Positions 36,351-47,350 of a stretch of 64,000 bases of DNA are shown here, one piece after another. Numbering within the stretch: the stretch's first letter is position 1; every line of letters begins with the position of its first letter. This stretch comes from Glossina fuscipes (Eukaryota > Arthropoda > Insecta > Diptera > Glossinidae): NCBI RefSeq assembly GCF_014805625.2, contig NW_023998440.1:2826993-2890992 (forward strand), in the 5' to 3' direction. A model generated the notes under the pieces. That model worked only from the letters and a program-made list of their open reading frames with translations, had not been told where the DNA came from and searched no databases. A program made the translations under genes and the position numbers.

Positions 36351-37494
36351 AAAATAAGAAAATTATATTTATTTCTAATTGAATTTCTTACGCTCATTGC
36401 AGTTATCCCACGGAAAGAAGCCTCAGGGACCCTACCAAATAAATACATTCTTGACTTGTGTCAAAGTCTGAACCGATTAAATATATATGACCCGTAAGAC
36501 ACACTTACAGCACTACGTACACAGAGAACACCTCTGTTTTCCAAAAGAACTAAAAAATTTGTTATTGGCACCAATATTTCCGACCGAACTCGTGTTACCA
36601 TGTTGTGTGGTCCTTAACAAACCTGCTGTGATGCCGATTACAGAATCATCATTTTTATAGTACATTTTTACTATTTTAATATATTCAAGGATTCTTAAAC
36701 GATGCATATCGGCAGACGAGAAACACAAGATACCATAGATGGCAATTTTTTTTTTTTTTTTTTTACATGATCTTACCTTAAGAAATTTACGTATTAAATC
36801 CCTTAAAGAATTCTTTCCCTATAGGTCGAATATATGTTATCGTTTACTTCAGAGAATTATTAAGTCGATAAAGTAAGAATGATATTTCTTGTCTGTTGGC
36901 AACGTTTTCCTATTTAAGGAGATTTGCTGAAATCTTCTTTCCACTCTTCAAGCAGATTATTATTATTTTAGTTATTACTAGTTTTTTTTTAAATAGTCAA
37001 TTTATCAAAGCAAAAATTTAACGTGACAATGCGTGGATTGATAATTATAAAAAAAAAAAATATTTAAAAAAAAAAACCTGCGAATCCGTAAAGGCGTCGC
37101 TTGGCAGCAGAGCATCTTTAAGTTATTATTACTTTTTTCTTCAGAAATTCAGTCATTCAATAAAGGAAGAAAGCTTTTTGTGAATTGTTTGCTCTTTGTA
37201 GATTGCCTTCCATATCTTGTAAAAAGTTAAATTCTTGTACTACAGTTTCAAAAATATCATCTATAGATTTAACATTCATTACTTGTTACTTGGAAGCCGA
37301 ATACCCTTATATTGATCTCATATTAATTAAATTGGCACATACATTTTCACTTAAATCAAACTAAAAAAATATCATCCCCTCTTCTAAGGAAAAGTTATTT
37401 GAGCGCTGAATATATTTTTTCTTGCAGAAATTAACAGATATATAAATTTGATCGGGAGACAAACGAAACGTTTCGGGCAAATATATGACATATA
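36351..37494. other. AT-rich DNA, no gene recognised
   Basis: T and A homopolymer runs lie at 36749-36765 and 37050-37075. No gene was seen. Confidence 0.5.
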
Positions 37495-38020
37495 TGGCAT
37501 TTCTTATATATTTTTGATCAGCATCAAATTCAGAAGAGATTTAAGCTAGCCTGCCTGCTCGTCCATGGTTTCTTTTGATTCACGCCTAAAGCACTATGTA
37601 AATTAAGAATACCGCTGTTTTCTAAAAGGAAAGAAATAAGATTTTTTTTCATTACACATAAGCCACAGAAAATAAACGTCTAAAAATTTTAAGGTACATT
37701 TTATGGAAAATGCTATAGTATCTGTGCAAGAATGGAAAAAATTGGACGCGCCTATTCAATATTATAGTGCAAGAAATTTGTATTTTTTTTGTTCAAGCCT
37801 TTACAACGCCGAAAACGAAGCTTCAGGAACTCCAAAAGGTATACATATTTTTCATCAGCGTCAATTTCTGCATCGAATTAAGTCTGTCCGTGTGTGCATT
37901 TGTCCGCTTACGCAATTGTATAGTATTTGTGGTGAACATACTCCTGTCCACAAAAATGAAGATCTCGCCTACAAATTTGCAAAAGATTTCAAAACAAACC
38001 AAGCCCGTTCAAAGGATATG
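37495..38020 (-). repeat. Dispersed repeat family 2, two adjacent inverted pieces
   Basis: 37510-37575 reads GATCAGCATCAAATTCAGAA on the plus strand, the reverse complement of the family core. 37797-38015 holds a second piece with ATCAGCGTCAATTTCTGCAT, GTCTGTCCGTG, ATTTGTGGTGAACAT and AAAATGAAG. The long open frame 37703-38053 lies over this repeat and is not a gene. Confidence 0.65.
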
Positions 38021-38639
38021 CCTACAATGCAACAGAAACTGAGAGCACCTTAGCTTTTCTTTTTTTTTGGCATAAACTACGGCAGATACACGATATAAAT
38101 TTACACTTTTATTCTACAAAAATAAAGAAAAACAGCCCCGCCCATCCAATATCGTACATTATGAAAATTTAGTTTATTCTTAGTCGATTTTAAGGTAACG
38201 GTGACTGTTGGAAAAGCCAAATATAATTTTCTTGAAAAAAAAAAATCCACCCATTAATTCATGTATTAAAAAAGTTAATTGTAAGCTGAGTATATTTCAT
38301 TTCAGGTCGCATTTTTTCTAAAAACTGTTATTTCAATGAACTCAAAAAAAATGAAGCTCTTCTCAAGTTGTTAACGCTTTCCAACTTTGCTCTATGCACT
38401 GAATATTTATTTATGTGCAAAATATTTTTAAAATAAAAATCGAACAGACTAAGCACATTTAGTCTACTTTCTTAAAAGTAGCAGATCAGATAGTCTTAAT
38501 GGCTAGTGCTCATCCTGTTTCTTTAGTCGTAGAATGTTGTTCTTTGGTAAATTGTGTTGATAACATAATGATATTAATAATATAAAAGGTTCGACAAAAA
38601 ACAGTAACACCCACTCTCGTGGGAGAATTTTTAAGCCTT
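38021..38639. other. AT-rich DNA, no gene recognised
   Basis: Nothing recognisable. Confidence 0.5.
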
Positions 38640-38830
38640 ATTGAGTACCTGGACATTCGGGCATTGAAGGCAGCAAAAGAGCTGACTGCCCAGCTAATAA
38701 GTGGGCCCGGATGACTACGATATATGCGCAACCCCTCTGTCACTTACTCAGAGGCCTCATCGCAACGGGAGCAAGAAAATTAGGATTGACGTCGAAAGCA
38801 AAGCGCACGACAACGGAAAACAAAACTGTT
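38640..38830 (+). mobile_element. LINE RNase H C-terminal relic
   Basis: From about 38646 one plus-strand frame reads VPGHSGIEGSKRADCPANKW and continues MTTIYAQPLCHLL and LIATGARKLGL to ENKTVY before a stop. The VPGHSGIEGN-x-x-AD block is the well-known third motif of the RNase H domain of insect non-LTR retrotransposons and includes the catalytic-region Asp. Upstream sequence is out of frame. It is a fragment without visible RT. Confidence 0.8.
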
Positions 38831-41499
38831 TATTAAACCTCTTATTATAGCACATAAGCTACGGGATAATTAGAGAGAGGGCATCTTCGTTGTTGATTCA
38901 TGCAGACTGTTCCAAAGGTCGAGCGAAACGTCCCATCATGTTCCACGTGAATGCGAACTCATTTGTAGAATCAACCGGATGCGGTATGATCCTCAGGACC
39001 TTTAGCCCTCCAGTTCTTTGGTAAGGAAAGGATTGTCTACACGACAACTATAATAATAATGTTCTAACGCTGAACTTTAAGAGAAAAAAAACAGACTAAA
39101 CCATGTATTTACTTAGGTTTACCTTTATTAATAACCTTCAAGCTAAGAGTTTTATTTATTTCTCCTATTTCTCTTAAGCAAAGATAGATTTAATAGTGAA
39201 AATAAGAAGTTTCTTATACGGTATTAAAAATTGTAAAGATTGTATCCCTGTATAATTGCTTTAATTTGCTTAATCTACTTTAATGGACACCTAGCAGCTG
39301 AAATCGTTGATTCTAGGGAAAATATCTCTGCGTTCGATTCCATTCATTCATTTATTTATCTTGTTTTCTTAAGATCTCATTAATTCTGGAAAAATAAAGC
39401 AACAAAGTGTTTGTTAAATTGTTACTTCCTTAAAGGCTTTCCTCAGTTCACTATATATTTGTATGTCTAAATGGTTTTAACATAAAAACGCATGTCCTAA
39501 TGTTGCCGTTTGTACAATAAACTTTCGTTGCTACTCTACTACTACCACTACCACTAACACCACTACTGCGCTAGTTTTGTTAAGGAAAAGAAAAAGTTTT
39601 ACCAACTTGATAAAATAAACTGCATTTGAACTCATATTTGATACACTAAGGAACGTGCATATTGTCGATATCTCCCTATATAGACACATATGTGTGCATG
39701 TTTATGCTAAAAGCAAATATCAAAAGCTCTTTTTTAAACCACTATAAAAAAAAGTAAAAGAGAAGAAAAGAAAAGGGAAGAAAGTATATAAGAAACCAAA
39801 CTTTGCACAAACTTTTAAATGTCTTTAAATGTTATGAAAAATCAAAGTATGCATTTGTAAATACGTGTATACAGTGAAATTCATGGATAATGAACGCTTT
39901 TTTGATTCACTTTAAATTCTCTGCCAAAGAGCGCACTATTTTCCTTTCAATCTATGCTTGAAGGACATGACAAAAGTCTATAATTTACGCGTAAAACTAT
40001 GTTACAATAATTTTAATAATACAAGCCCTCAAAAAGGCAAGGGATTTTTTTCATATTACGCGCATGTAAAAATAGGCTGTAATTTATTATTATTATTATT
40101 ATTTTTTTTTTTTGTTAATCCTAATCCGACCACGACGGGGCGTTGAGGCTTATTTGAAATTTGAATTAAAATTTTTTGATTATTTCATATTCCATTTCTA
40201 AAATATGTATGGTATAATATTTTTTGCTTACGTATATTTATGTGTCTAACCAAAACAGTAATATTTTAATTATTCCCATTATTCTCATAGGTGGCGAAAA
40301 AACACATCGTGGTGTAATTGGTTCTAAAATACGTGGTCGGATTAGGGTTAATAGATTTATCTAAAATGAAAGTAAACTCGCTCTTTCTCTTTTATTTACG
40401 CCATTCTTTGCTTTCTCTTTCTCTTTCTCTTGAAGTGATATAGGTAAGCTTCAAACAAATAATGCATATAAAATGCTTTCCAAAAAAATAATTATTATAG
40501 TGTACTTGTAGTCTATATAATCTCCTCCAAATTGTTTTGTTTTTTTGACCAGCCTCCCAGGCGACGCATTGGCAGGGTAACAGTAAAGATGGATTATACG
40601 TGAGGAGAGAAGAGAGAAAGCAGTAGTATTCGTAGGCGTTCAACTTGAAAGTGAAAGCATCTTGAACGATAGATTGTTGCCAAGGCAAGCAGTGCGGTTT
40701 AAAAACGATGAGTCGCATTAGTGCCCACCTTAACGTAGGCAGGCAGTTTAAAGACGAGTGGGTAAGAACGCTGAGAAAGCCGAATAGTTCTGTTAAAGGA
40801 TTTTATTATTAGACAAATCTATTTTGCCCATGTGGAACACCTGACGACACAGCAAACATTTTTTAAAATTGAATCGATTTCGTTTTCAGTTGCATTACCT
40901 GGCCATTGTACGCACCACTCGGTTTACGGTATGCCTTTATTTTTAATTACATTTTAGTTGTGAAGTTGTGGAACCATTAAAACATTTTATAAAATAAAAC
41001 AGTAAATAATGTTTTCTTGAAACTCTTTTTCTCAACCAATTAAAAATAAGAAGTTTGCCATTAAAATTGAAATATTTCTGAATTTTTCTCCCTGTTACAC
41101 TTTCTGTAGATACGTTCTTCGCTCTCATCGATTTATTCATTGTTAACAAAAGATATCATAGCAAGTAAGAAAGTTATGTATGGTTAACTCTGACAAAAAA
41201 GCTGTAGTACTGGGTAGGCATGAGAAGTTTTTTGCATTGTTGTACATTACTGCAATATCATCCGCACAATATTCTAAAAACTTTTTATTATTTCATCTTT
41301 TGTACTCTATAATATTTTTTCTTTCTTTCTTGCTTTTAAAGACCGAAATATTGCTAGTTTACATTGTACTATGGGCGTGTCCTTTGATCGATTAGGTCTA
41401 TTTTCAGTAACAAACTCCGCGCAAGAGCTTTCAACATTTTCGAGAATGTTACCGCAGCGTTCATAACCGATAGAGTGTTCATCAAAGACACACAAACGC
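38831..41499. other. Unassigned DNA with a TTA tract
   Basis: A (TTA)n tract followed by a T run lies at 40083-40114. The minus-strand frame at 40392-40718 (108 codons) lies in somewhat less AT-rich DNA but is unrecognised. Confidence 0.5.
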
Positions 41500-41640
41500 A
41501 CAAAGAGAAATGGCTGAATTCAAAACCTGATACTGAAGAAGAATATGTATATTTTATAAGGCCTCTGAAGCTTTCTTCTGGGTCTTGCAAAGGTTTCGAT
41601 GAAATGAATGTAACTTCAACCCTTCGATCGTGGGTACAAC
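41500..41640 (+). repeat. Dispersed repeat family 2 copy
   Basis: AAACCTGATACTGAAGAAGAATATG, then TTTTATAAGG, CTTTCTTCTGGGTCTTGCAA and ATGAAATGAATG follow the family order. The minus-strand frame at 41369-41782 lies across it and is probably not a gene. Confidence 0.6.
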
Positions 41641-43106
41641 AATGCCGCGTATAAATGGGCGGTACAATAGATTTTCCAAATGTTTTTAGGGCACGATTGT
41701 AAGCACTACACATCTCACACACCATAAACGCACTGAACAAGTGGCCTAAGTGCAATTGATTATTTTTAAGATTATCACGCAAAGTTCATCTAGTATACGT
41801 TTATAAGCCCGACGATGGGCACCGCTCAAGACACAGGAATACGGTCTGGTCTCACCTGGCCTTTAGACGATCGTGCATTTACTACAAAGCTGTCGCCAAA
41901 ATATAATCGTAGTTAAAGGGAGAATTGAACCCAGGTATACAGGCCTTTTAGTCCATCAAATTGTGGTTTAAGCGGAAGGCAGATCTATCTACCTGTCGAT
42001 GTATTCATACAAATGAAAATTTCAAAAAATACCTGAAATACTAAAAAATTAGTCAAACTCTTTCTTTTTGTTTTGCATAACGCTAAAGTAAAAAAATCAA
42101 TTAATTTCAGCCGCTCTATAGGCTTCTTCTTAGAATTATTGTAATCCGTCTGGTTGTTCGTTCTTTCTTATATGCATACTATGTTGAATATTTTGTTATT
42201 TATATACGTTGTGGTTGGTGGGAAAGCTTGCAATCCCTCCCTTTCCCAAAATCATAAAGTAGTATGCTTAAGCTTCCATAACCTTGACGTTCAGATCATA
42301 TCTACTAAAATCCGGAGAAATTCGTCAAAAGCAACTAAACAATTGAATAATGAAAATAAAAATATTTGGTTTAAATTGAAAAAATATTCCCCTCAAAAAT
42401 ATTTTTTATATTAAAAACGAATAGATTTTTAACAAATTTTATCACACGTACGTATTTAAGACACTTGAAGACGTATCTGTAGAATTGGTTAACAAAAAGC
42501 CATTTCTTCCCATGATGATGATGTCATGACAACATATTTTATCCGCCACATTTAAATTGTGTTAATATTCTTTTGTCGCTTGTTTTTCTTTGAACATGCA
42601 GTAGTTGTAGCAATGAAATTTTTGCCATGTGACATACATACGTTCATGAATTTGATTTAAATTTAACGAAAATTTTATTTGATTTGAATTTGACAGTCAT
42701 CCACCTTGTGCAACTACATTCTTATTTGCCATTTCTCTGCAAAATAATACCAAAATAGTCTTACAGTCAGTTTGCCTGTCACAAATTTCATTGTATTCCA
42801 ATCACATTCGTGTTTACTGCTGTTGCTGTTTTCCAAAAAAGTTATTGAAGAAAAACATTTACATCTACAGATAGATATATGCAGTAAAATACATTCTGGA
42901 TTAAATTTTATTGGCAAGCGGAGATTGTACTGTAGCGCGTTGTTCTCTTGCCTACCGCGTTCGAAATTTCGTATGACGTTAGCAAAAAACCAGGACGTGT
43001 GCGAATGTTTGAATCAGGACAGTCTCTCCAAGGTACGGTATAGTTCAGCATATTTTTGATTAAGAGGCTTCAATGAAAGTTGCCGAAGCGAAAGAGAAAC
43101 AGCATA
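41641..43106. other. Unassigned DNA, weak B-box near 41930
   Basis: A B-box-like sequence on the minus strand (CCTGGGTTCAATTC, about 41927-41943) suggests a tRNA-derived trace, but no A-box at a suitable distance is convincing. No gene was seen. Confidence 0.4.
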
Positions 43107-43124
43107 TGTGTGTGTGTGTAAGGG

Positions 43125-43205
<81 letters not shown>
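43107..43205. repeat. Compound microsatellite (TG)n, (GATA)n, (GA)n
   Basis: A short TG tract at 43107-43119, about twelve GATA units at 43125-43174, and about fifteen GA units to 43205. Confidence 0.97.
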
Positions 43206-43208
<3 letters not shown>

Positions 43209-43343
43209 GATAAACCGAAATTCTATTTATGGCAACTCAAACTAACAAAGTTATATAAACTTCAAAGAAATATTTTCGCTTGAAAGCTTACCTAAGTAAT
43301 CAACCGTTTGATAAAAATAACATATAAATTTATTTAATCTAAA

Positions 43344-44092
43344 TACGAGTGCAATAGATATTCCAGGGGACCGTATAATTTGCCAAATATGATAATAAAA
43401 ATAACAAGCAAAATATTGTATCGAACGGAGCGAGAAAATAATATTCCTTATTGACCGTACGATCTGCTGGTAAGAGCTCACCATGCAACACGCCATTGTT
43501 ATCAAAGAAAACAGTGAGTAAAACGTTTACATTTGACTGAACTTGGTGTGCTTCTTTCCGTGTTGGCTCTTGTGGCTTTTTACATTTGAATGATTGCACT
43601 TCCGTTTAAACATCATAACTAGACACTCATGTTTCGTCACCAGTTACAAACCTTTCAATCAAATCTGGAGCGTCGTTGACGCCACTTATTACCTCTGGGG
43701 GATGATCACGTCACGATTTTCTTAGTCAAAAGTTAACAATTTCACAAAAAACTTTTCTGTCACAAGTTTCATGTCCAAAACATTCGAAAACATTGCGAGC
43801 ATAGGCTACCCGATATATCGGCATCCTCAGCAAAATTATCTAATAGTGATTCGACGGTCCTTTACAAAAATTTTCTTTCTCGGATCCATTTTTTTTGATA
43901 GCAGAAAATCGCCAGGCACACGAAACTACGTCCAAGCTTTCCATATGTCAAAAATAAACTAAAAATGCAAAAGGCCTGGTAATGTCAACATATATTGGGG
44001 ATATATGCATGACAATAAAAAAAAAAGAAATCGAAATTCAAACGTAGTCCACCAAATTTGAAAAGTCACATATTTTTGGCACGCACCTCGTA
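43344..44092 (-). mobile_element. mariner-like DNA transposon relic (copy B)
   Basis: The minus strand carries KKPQEPTRKEAHQVQSNVNV and LLTVFFDNNGVLHGELLP, RTVNKEYY (43599-43440), the region before the second catalytic Asp in mariner proteins. Upstream pieces of the N-terminal half are readable across frames toward 43870. The right end (ACCTCG at 44085-44090 then TA) matches copy A at 8205. A TACGAG at 43344-43349 could be the opposite terminus, giving a 0.75-kb internally deleted element. Stops and deletions make it non-functional. Confidence 0.82.
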
Positions 44093-45989
44093 GAAGGAGC
44101 CTTCATCGCGGTATCAAACAATTGAATTTTCAATTGCGAGAACAAAAAGAGTGACTCATAAGTCAGTAAATTTATACCGCCAAGATTGCCCCTACAGCAA
44201 TTGTTAATTAATTTGCATTTGTTTCGTTATAGCTAATGAATTAATGATTTATTACAATTGTATAGATTTAAGTTATCGTTAACTTTTTGTTCTTTTATTA
44301 ATTAAAGTTTTTCAAATAATCCTTTTTATTTCTACCTTTTTCGCAAATACTTGAACGAACAAAGCGATTGCACTTTTTACTCTCACTATAGTAATGCAAA
44401 TCCCATATAAATTATTTAAATTATATTCTTGGTCTCTTAAAAAGACCCTTAAGTGTGCTTTTAAATAACTTTTCCAACACTTGAATAATATTTGAAGAAC
44501 GTGTACAAGGGAAGTACTAAGGAAAAAATTATAAGAGACGAAAAGGGGGGTAAGTGTTAATTGCGGGCAACCATTAGAAAACAAAAGCAACTGAAAATGA
44601 TGGTTATACTGTAATCGGCTTAGAAAGAATACTGTGGAACCATCATCATCATCATCATCATCATCATCTTTGCGAAAAATGTTAAGAAAAGTTTTAAAAA
44701 TTTATACAAAACAACGAAAAATAATAGAACAAAATTTGCTCAACCAAATGAACACTTAAGGGTCTTGCTATGTGCTAAAAAAAAAAAAGGAAAAAAAGAA
44801 TTTTAAGAGAATTCAGGTCATATTCATTTATTTACTAAATACAATTTTCCGATTGAAGGAAGGAGAACAAGTGTTAAATTTCAAATTTTTTATAAAATTG
44901 CTTGGATATTATTGCGATATTGCAAAAATTTAGAATTTCAACCGGATAGACACTAACGATAGAAGCACAAAAACAGTGTTCACTGTAAAATCTTATTACA
45001 TCGCTTTGATAGGCTTTAAAGCCAAAATAAAAAAAAAAATTTCGATGCCCCTGAAGATTCGAAAAGTACCGAATGTGTGACGCGATTTTTCTTCTGTCCC
45101 CTTATTCTAGGTCATCTTTATACCTTGAGAAGTAGCAACGACAATCTTACGTTCACTAAGAGCTTCTCCTACGAATCTCTGTCAAAATTTAGCTCACATT
45201 TTTCTTTTCCATTCTAAACAGAAGGTTATATACATCATCGCTGAAAGATCTAAATTTACGAAACATCACAGCAACGAGATGTTCAAGTATCTAACAACTA
45301 ATATTTGCGCATTAACACCAAAGCTGTTAACGGGATAAAAATGACTCATTTAAATTTTCTAGCTTTAAAAATATGCTCTGAAACTTATTGATAGAAGAAG
45401 AGGATGGTTCGCTCACGAATACGCCTGCCAAAAACAAAGAACTTAATGAGTATCGAAAAGACTTGCTTTTTCCCTTCTTCAATCACTTACAATTCCATGG
45501 GGATTCTCCGAAAAAACTCGCACTTGAAGAAACAGATATTGGTCGCGAGCTCCAAAGACGATCTTGACTGTAGGAATCCTTTTCAAAAAAAAAAGGTGAC
45601 TTTGGTGGAAATGTTAAAATCTGAATTTCGTATGACAGCTCAATGAAACGATCGTAAATTGTAACTAATTGACGGAATCTCGTTACATTTTCACACTCTT
45701 TGTTTGAAGCTTGGAACTTCCTTAAAACCAAATGGATATCATCCTACATCTGTTTGTTTCCTTAGACTCTCATTAAAGGATAAGTTCGCTATTTCAATTA
45801 GAAGACACTCTCACAATCAGAAATTGAATAAAACATACTCAATTAACCTTTAATTTGTTTCGTTTTGAACCCGCAAACCAACGATGCACATCAAAGTAAG
45901 TTAATTTACGACTTAGAATAGAAATACATTTCAGCCAGCAACACATTAGAATATTATGAGACGAAAATTAAAATTGTATATAAGTAAGC
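44093..45989. other. AT-rich DNA, no gene recognised
   Basis: Contains the CAT repeat listed separately. The frames at 45404-45731 on both strands are unrecognised. Confidence 0.5.
44641..44668. repeat. (CAT)n microsatellite
   Basis: About nine CAT units. There is no surrounding reading frame, so it is not evidence of a His tract. Confidence 0.97.
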
Positions 45990-46360
45990 GAAAGCATTAT
46001 AGTGGGCCACAGCCCGGCATTAAACACCTTACGTAACTTCGCTTAATACAGTTATTCGTACAACGAGTTTTCGGAGTACGGCCTTACATTCGAAGTAGCC
46101 GAAAAAGTGGTTCGCTCTGAACCATTTTAATAGCATTCATGCTTTGGAGAATACATGTCGGTGTGCCAGATATTACCAAAATATTTCCAAAATTACGATC
46201 AATAGGCTGAACGAGGTTAGAGGGACAGATGGACAGACAAACTTAGTTGGATCAAAAAAAAAAAAAATGATTAGGAATCTATCGGTATAATAAAATGTGT
46301 GTCCATCTCAAGTCAGTGCGGCTATTACATACACCCGCACAAATACTATTGCGCCATAGG
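45990..46360 (+). repeat. Dispersed repeat family 1, short copy with both ends
   Basis: It starts GCATTATAG and then a clean hairpin (TGGGC CACA GCCCG at 46003-46017), followed by the ACTTCGCTTAATACAG segment. A middle section (GCCGAAAAAGTGGTTCG) is shared with 62930-63205. The distal end has GGACAGATGGACAGAC, AATCTATCGGTATAATAA and ACACCCGCACAAA. This is the most compact copy and best shows how the two ends belong together. Confidence 0.7.
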
Positions 46361-47224
46361 TGATATCAAAGAATGCTTTAACTAACCTCTCTTGCGAGAT
46401 TTCAAAACCGAAATTTCTGGACCACATGTGTTACTATTAATTTTAGAACTAAATGCAGAAACCTTACGTTAACGAATTTCACGCATTTATATAAGAATTA
46501 ATGGTTTTTTTTTTACAAAATAAATTAACCAAAACAAATAATGTGCAAAAGCTTACGAAATTGATTCTAAAACAAGAACACTTTAGAAAACTCATAATAA
46601 AACGAGAAATTCCAAAAACAGTACAACGAAAACAGTTACGTTTATTAGCCGTTTATTTTGAAAGTGAGTTATAGGGTAACTCAGCTGGAAATTTTTCAGA
46701 AAAAGTTTATTTTTTATTCGCTTTATAGATGGTTTGAAGCGCCTAGGATATGTGCAAAACAAGTCTATCCCTGGAAAAGGTTTTTCCACTGAAATTTCGG
46801 ACTTTTCCCCAAGCCTGACAGCTTCAAATGCCTTCTTGGTGGGAAACTACAATCTTATGTCTTGCCGTTGAGTTCTAACTTCTCGAATACACTAATGGAA
46901 AGTGTTCTCGTGTTATTTGAAATTATTTCTGCACATAATACAAGCACAAGTATGTAACGAGTCAATTTAGCTTTATCGGCCGTACCGTTCGTCTGCCTAA
47001 TTGGCGCTCTCAAGTTTATTGTCTCTCATGTCATTTTAATGAGAGCCATGTATGAAATTTGGAACTAAGCATGATTTTACGAATCCCCATTAAGTGTTCT
47101 ACGACACCTTACAGTTATTCACGTAAAGACTTTTTAGATTTTCAAAAGCGGTCATCCTTGGACCAAACAAACCACCTCAGTGTACTAAACTTCCTCAAAA
47201 TGGCTCAAAGACGATGGCCTGTCG
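46361..47224. other. AT-rich DNA, no gene recognised
   Basis: Nothing recognisable. Confidence 0.5.
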
Positions 47225-47350
47225 ATTGAACATAAGAAAACGAGACGAACAAATGGATAGACAAGTTCAGATTAATTCAAAAAATAATTCGGAATAAAAG
47301 GGGAGTCTATCCCAACTTCTTCTGAATGTTGCATCCATACGCACAAACTT
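47225..47350 (+). repeat. Dispersed repeat family 1, distal-end fragment
   Basis: GACGAACAAATGGATAGAC, then ATAATTCGGAATAAAAGGGGAG, TTCTTCTGAATGTTGCATC and CATACGCACAAACTTAACAT, as in the 3' part of the other copies. Confidence 0.55.

Noticed and set aside
37703..38053. 116-codon open frame as a gene
   Set aside because: It lies almost wholly within a family 2 repeat that recurs at 54.4-55.0 kb, and the frame is not conserved between copies.
40392..40718. 108-codon minus-strand frame in slightly less AT-rich DNA
   Set aside because: No family resemblance. The Arg-Glu repeat near its end comes from a CTTTCT tract.
41369..41782. 137-codon minus-strand open frame
   Set aside because: It overlaps a family 2 repeat at 41500-41640 and runs antisense to it.
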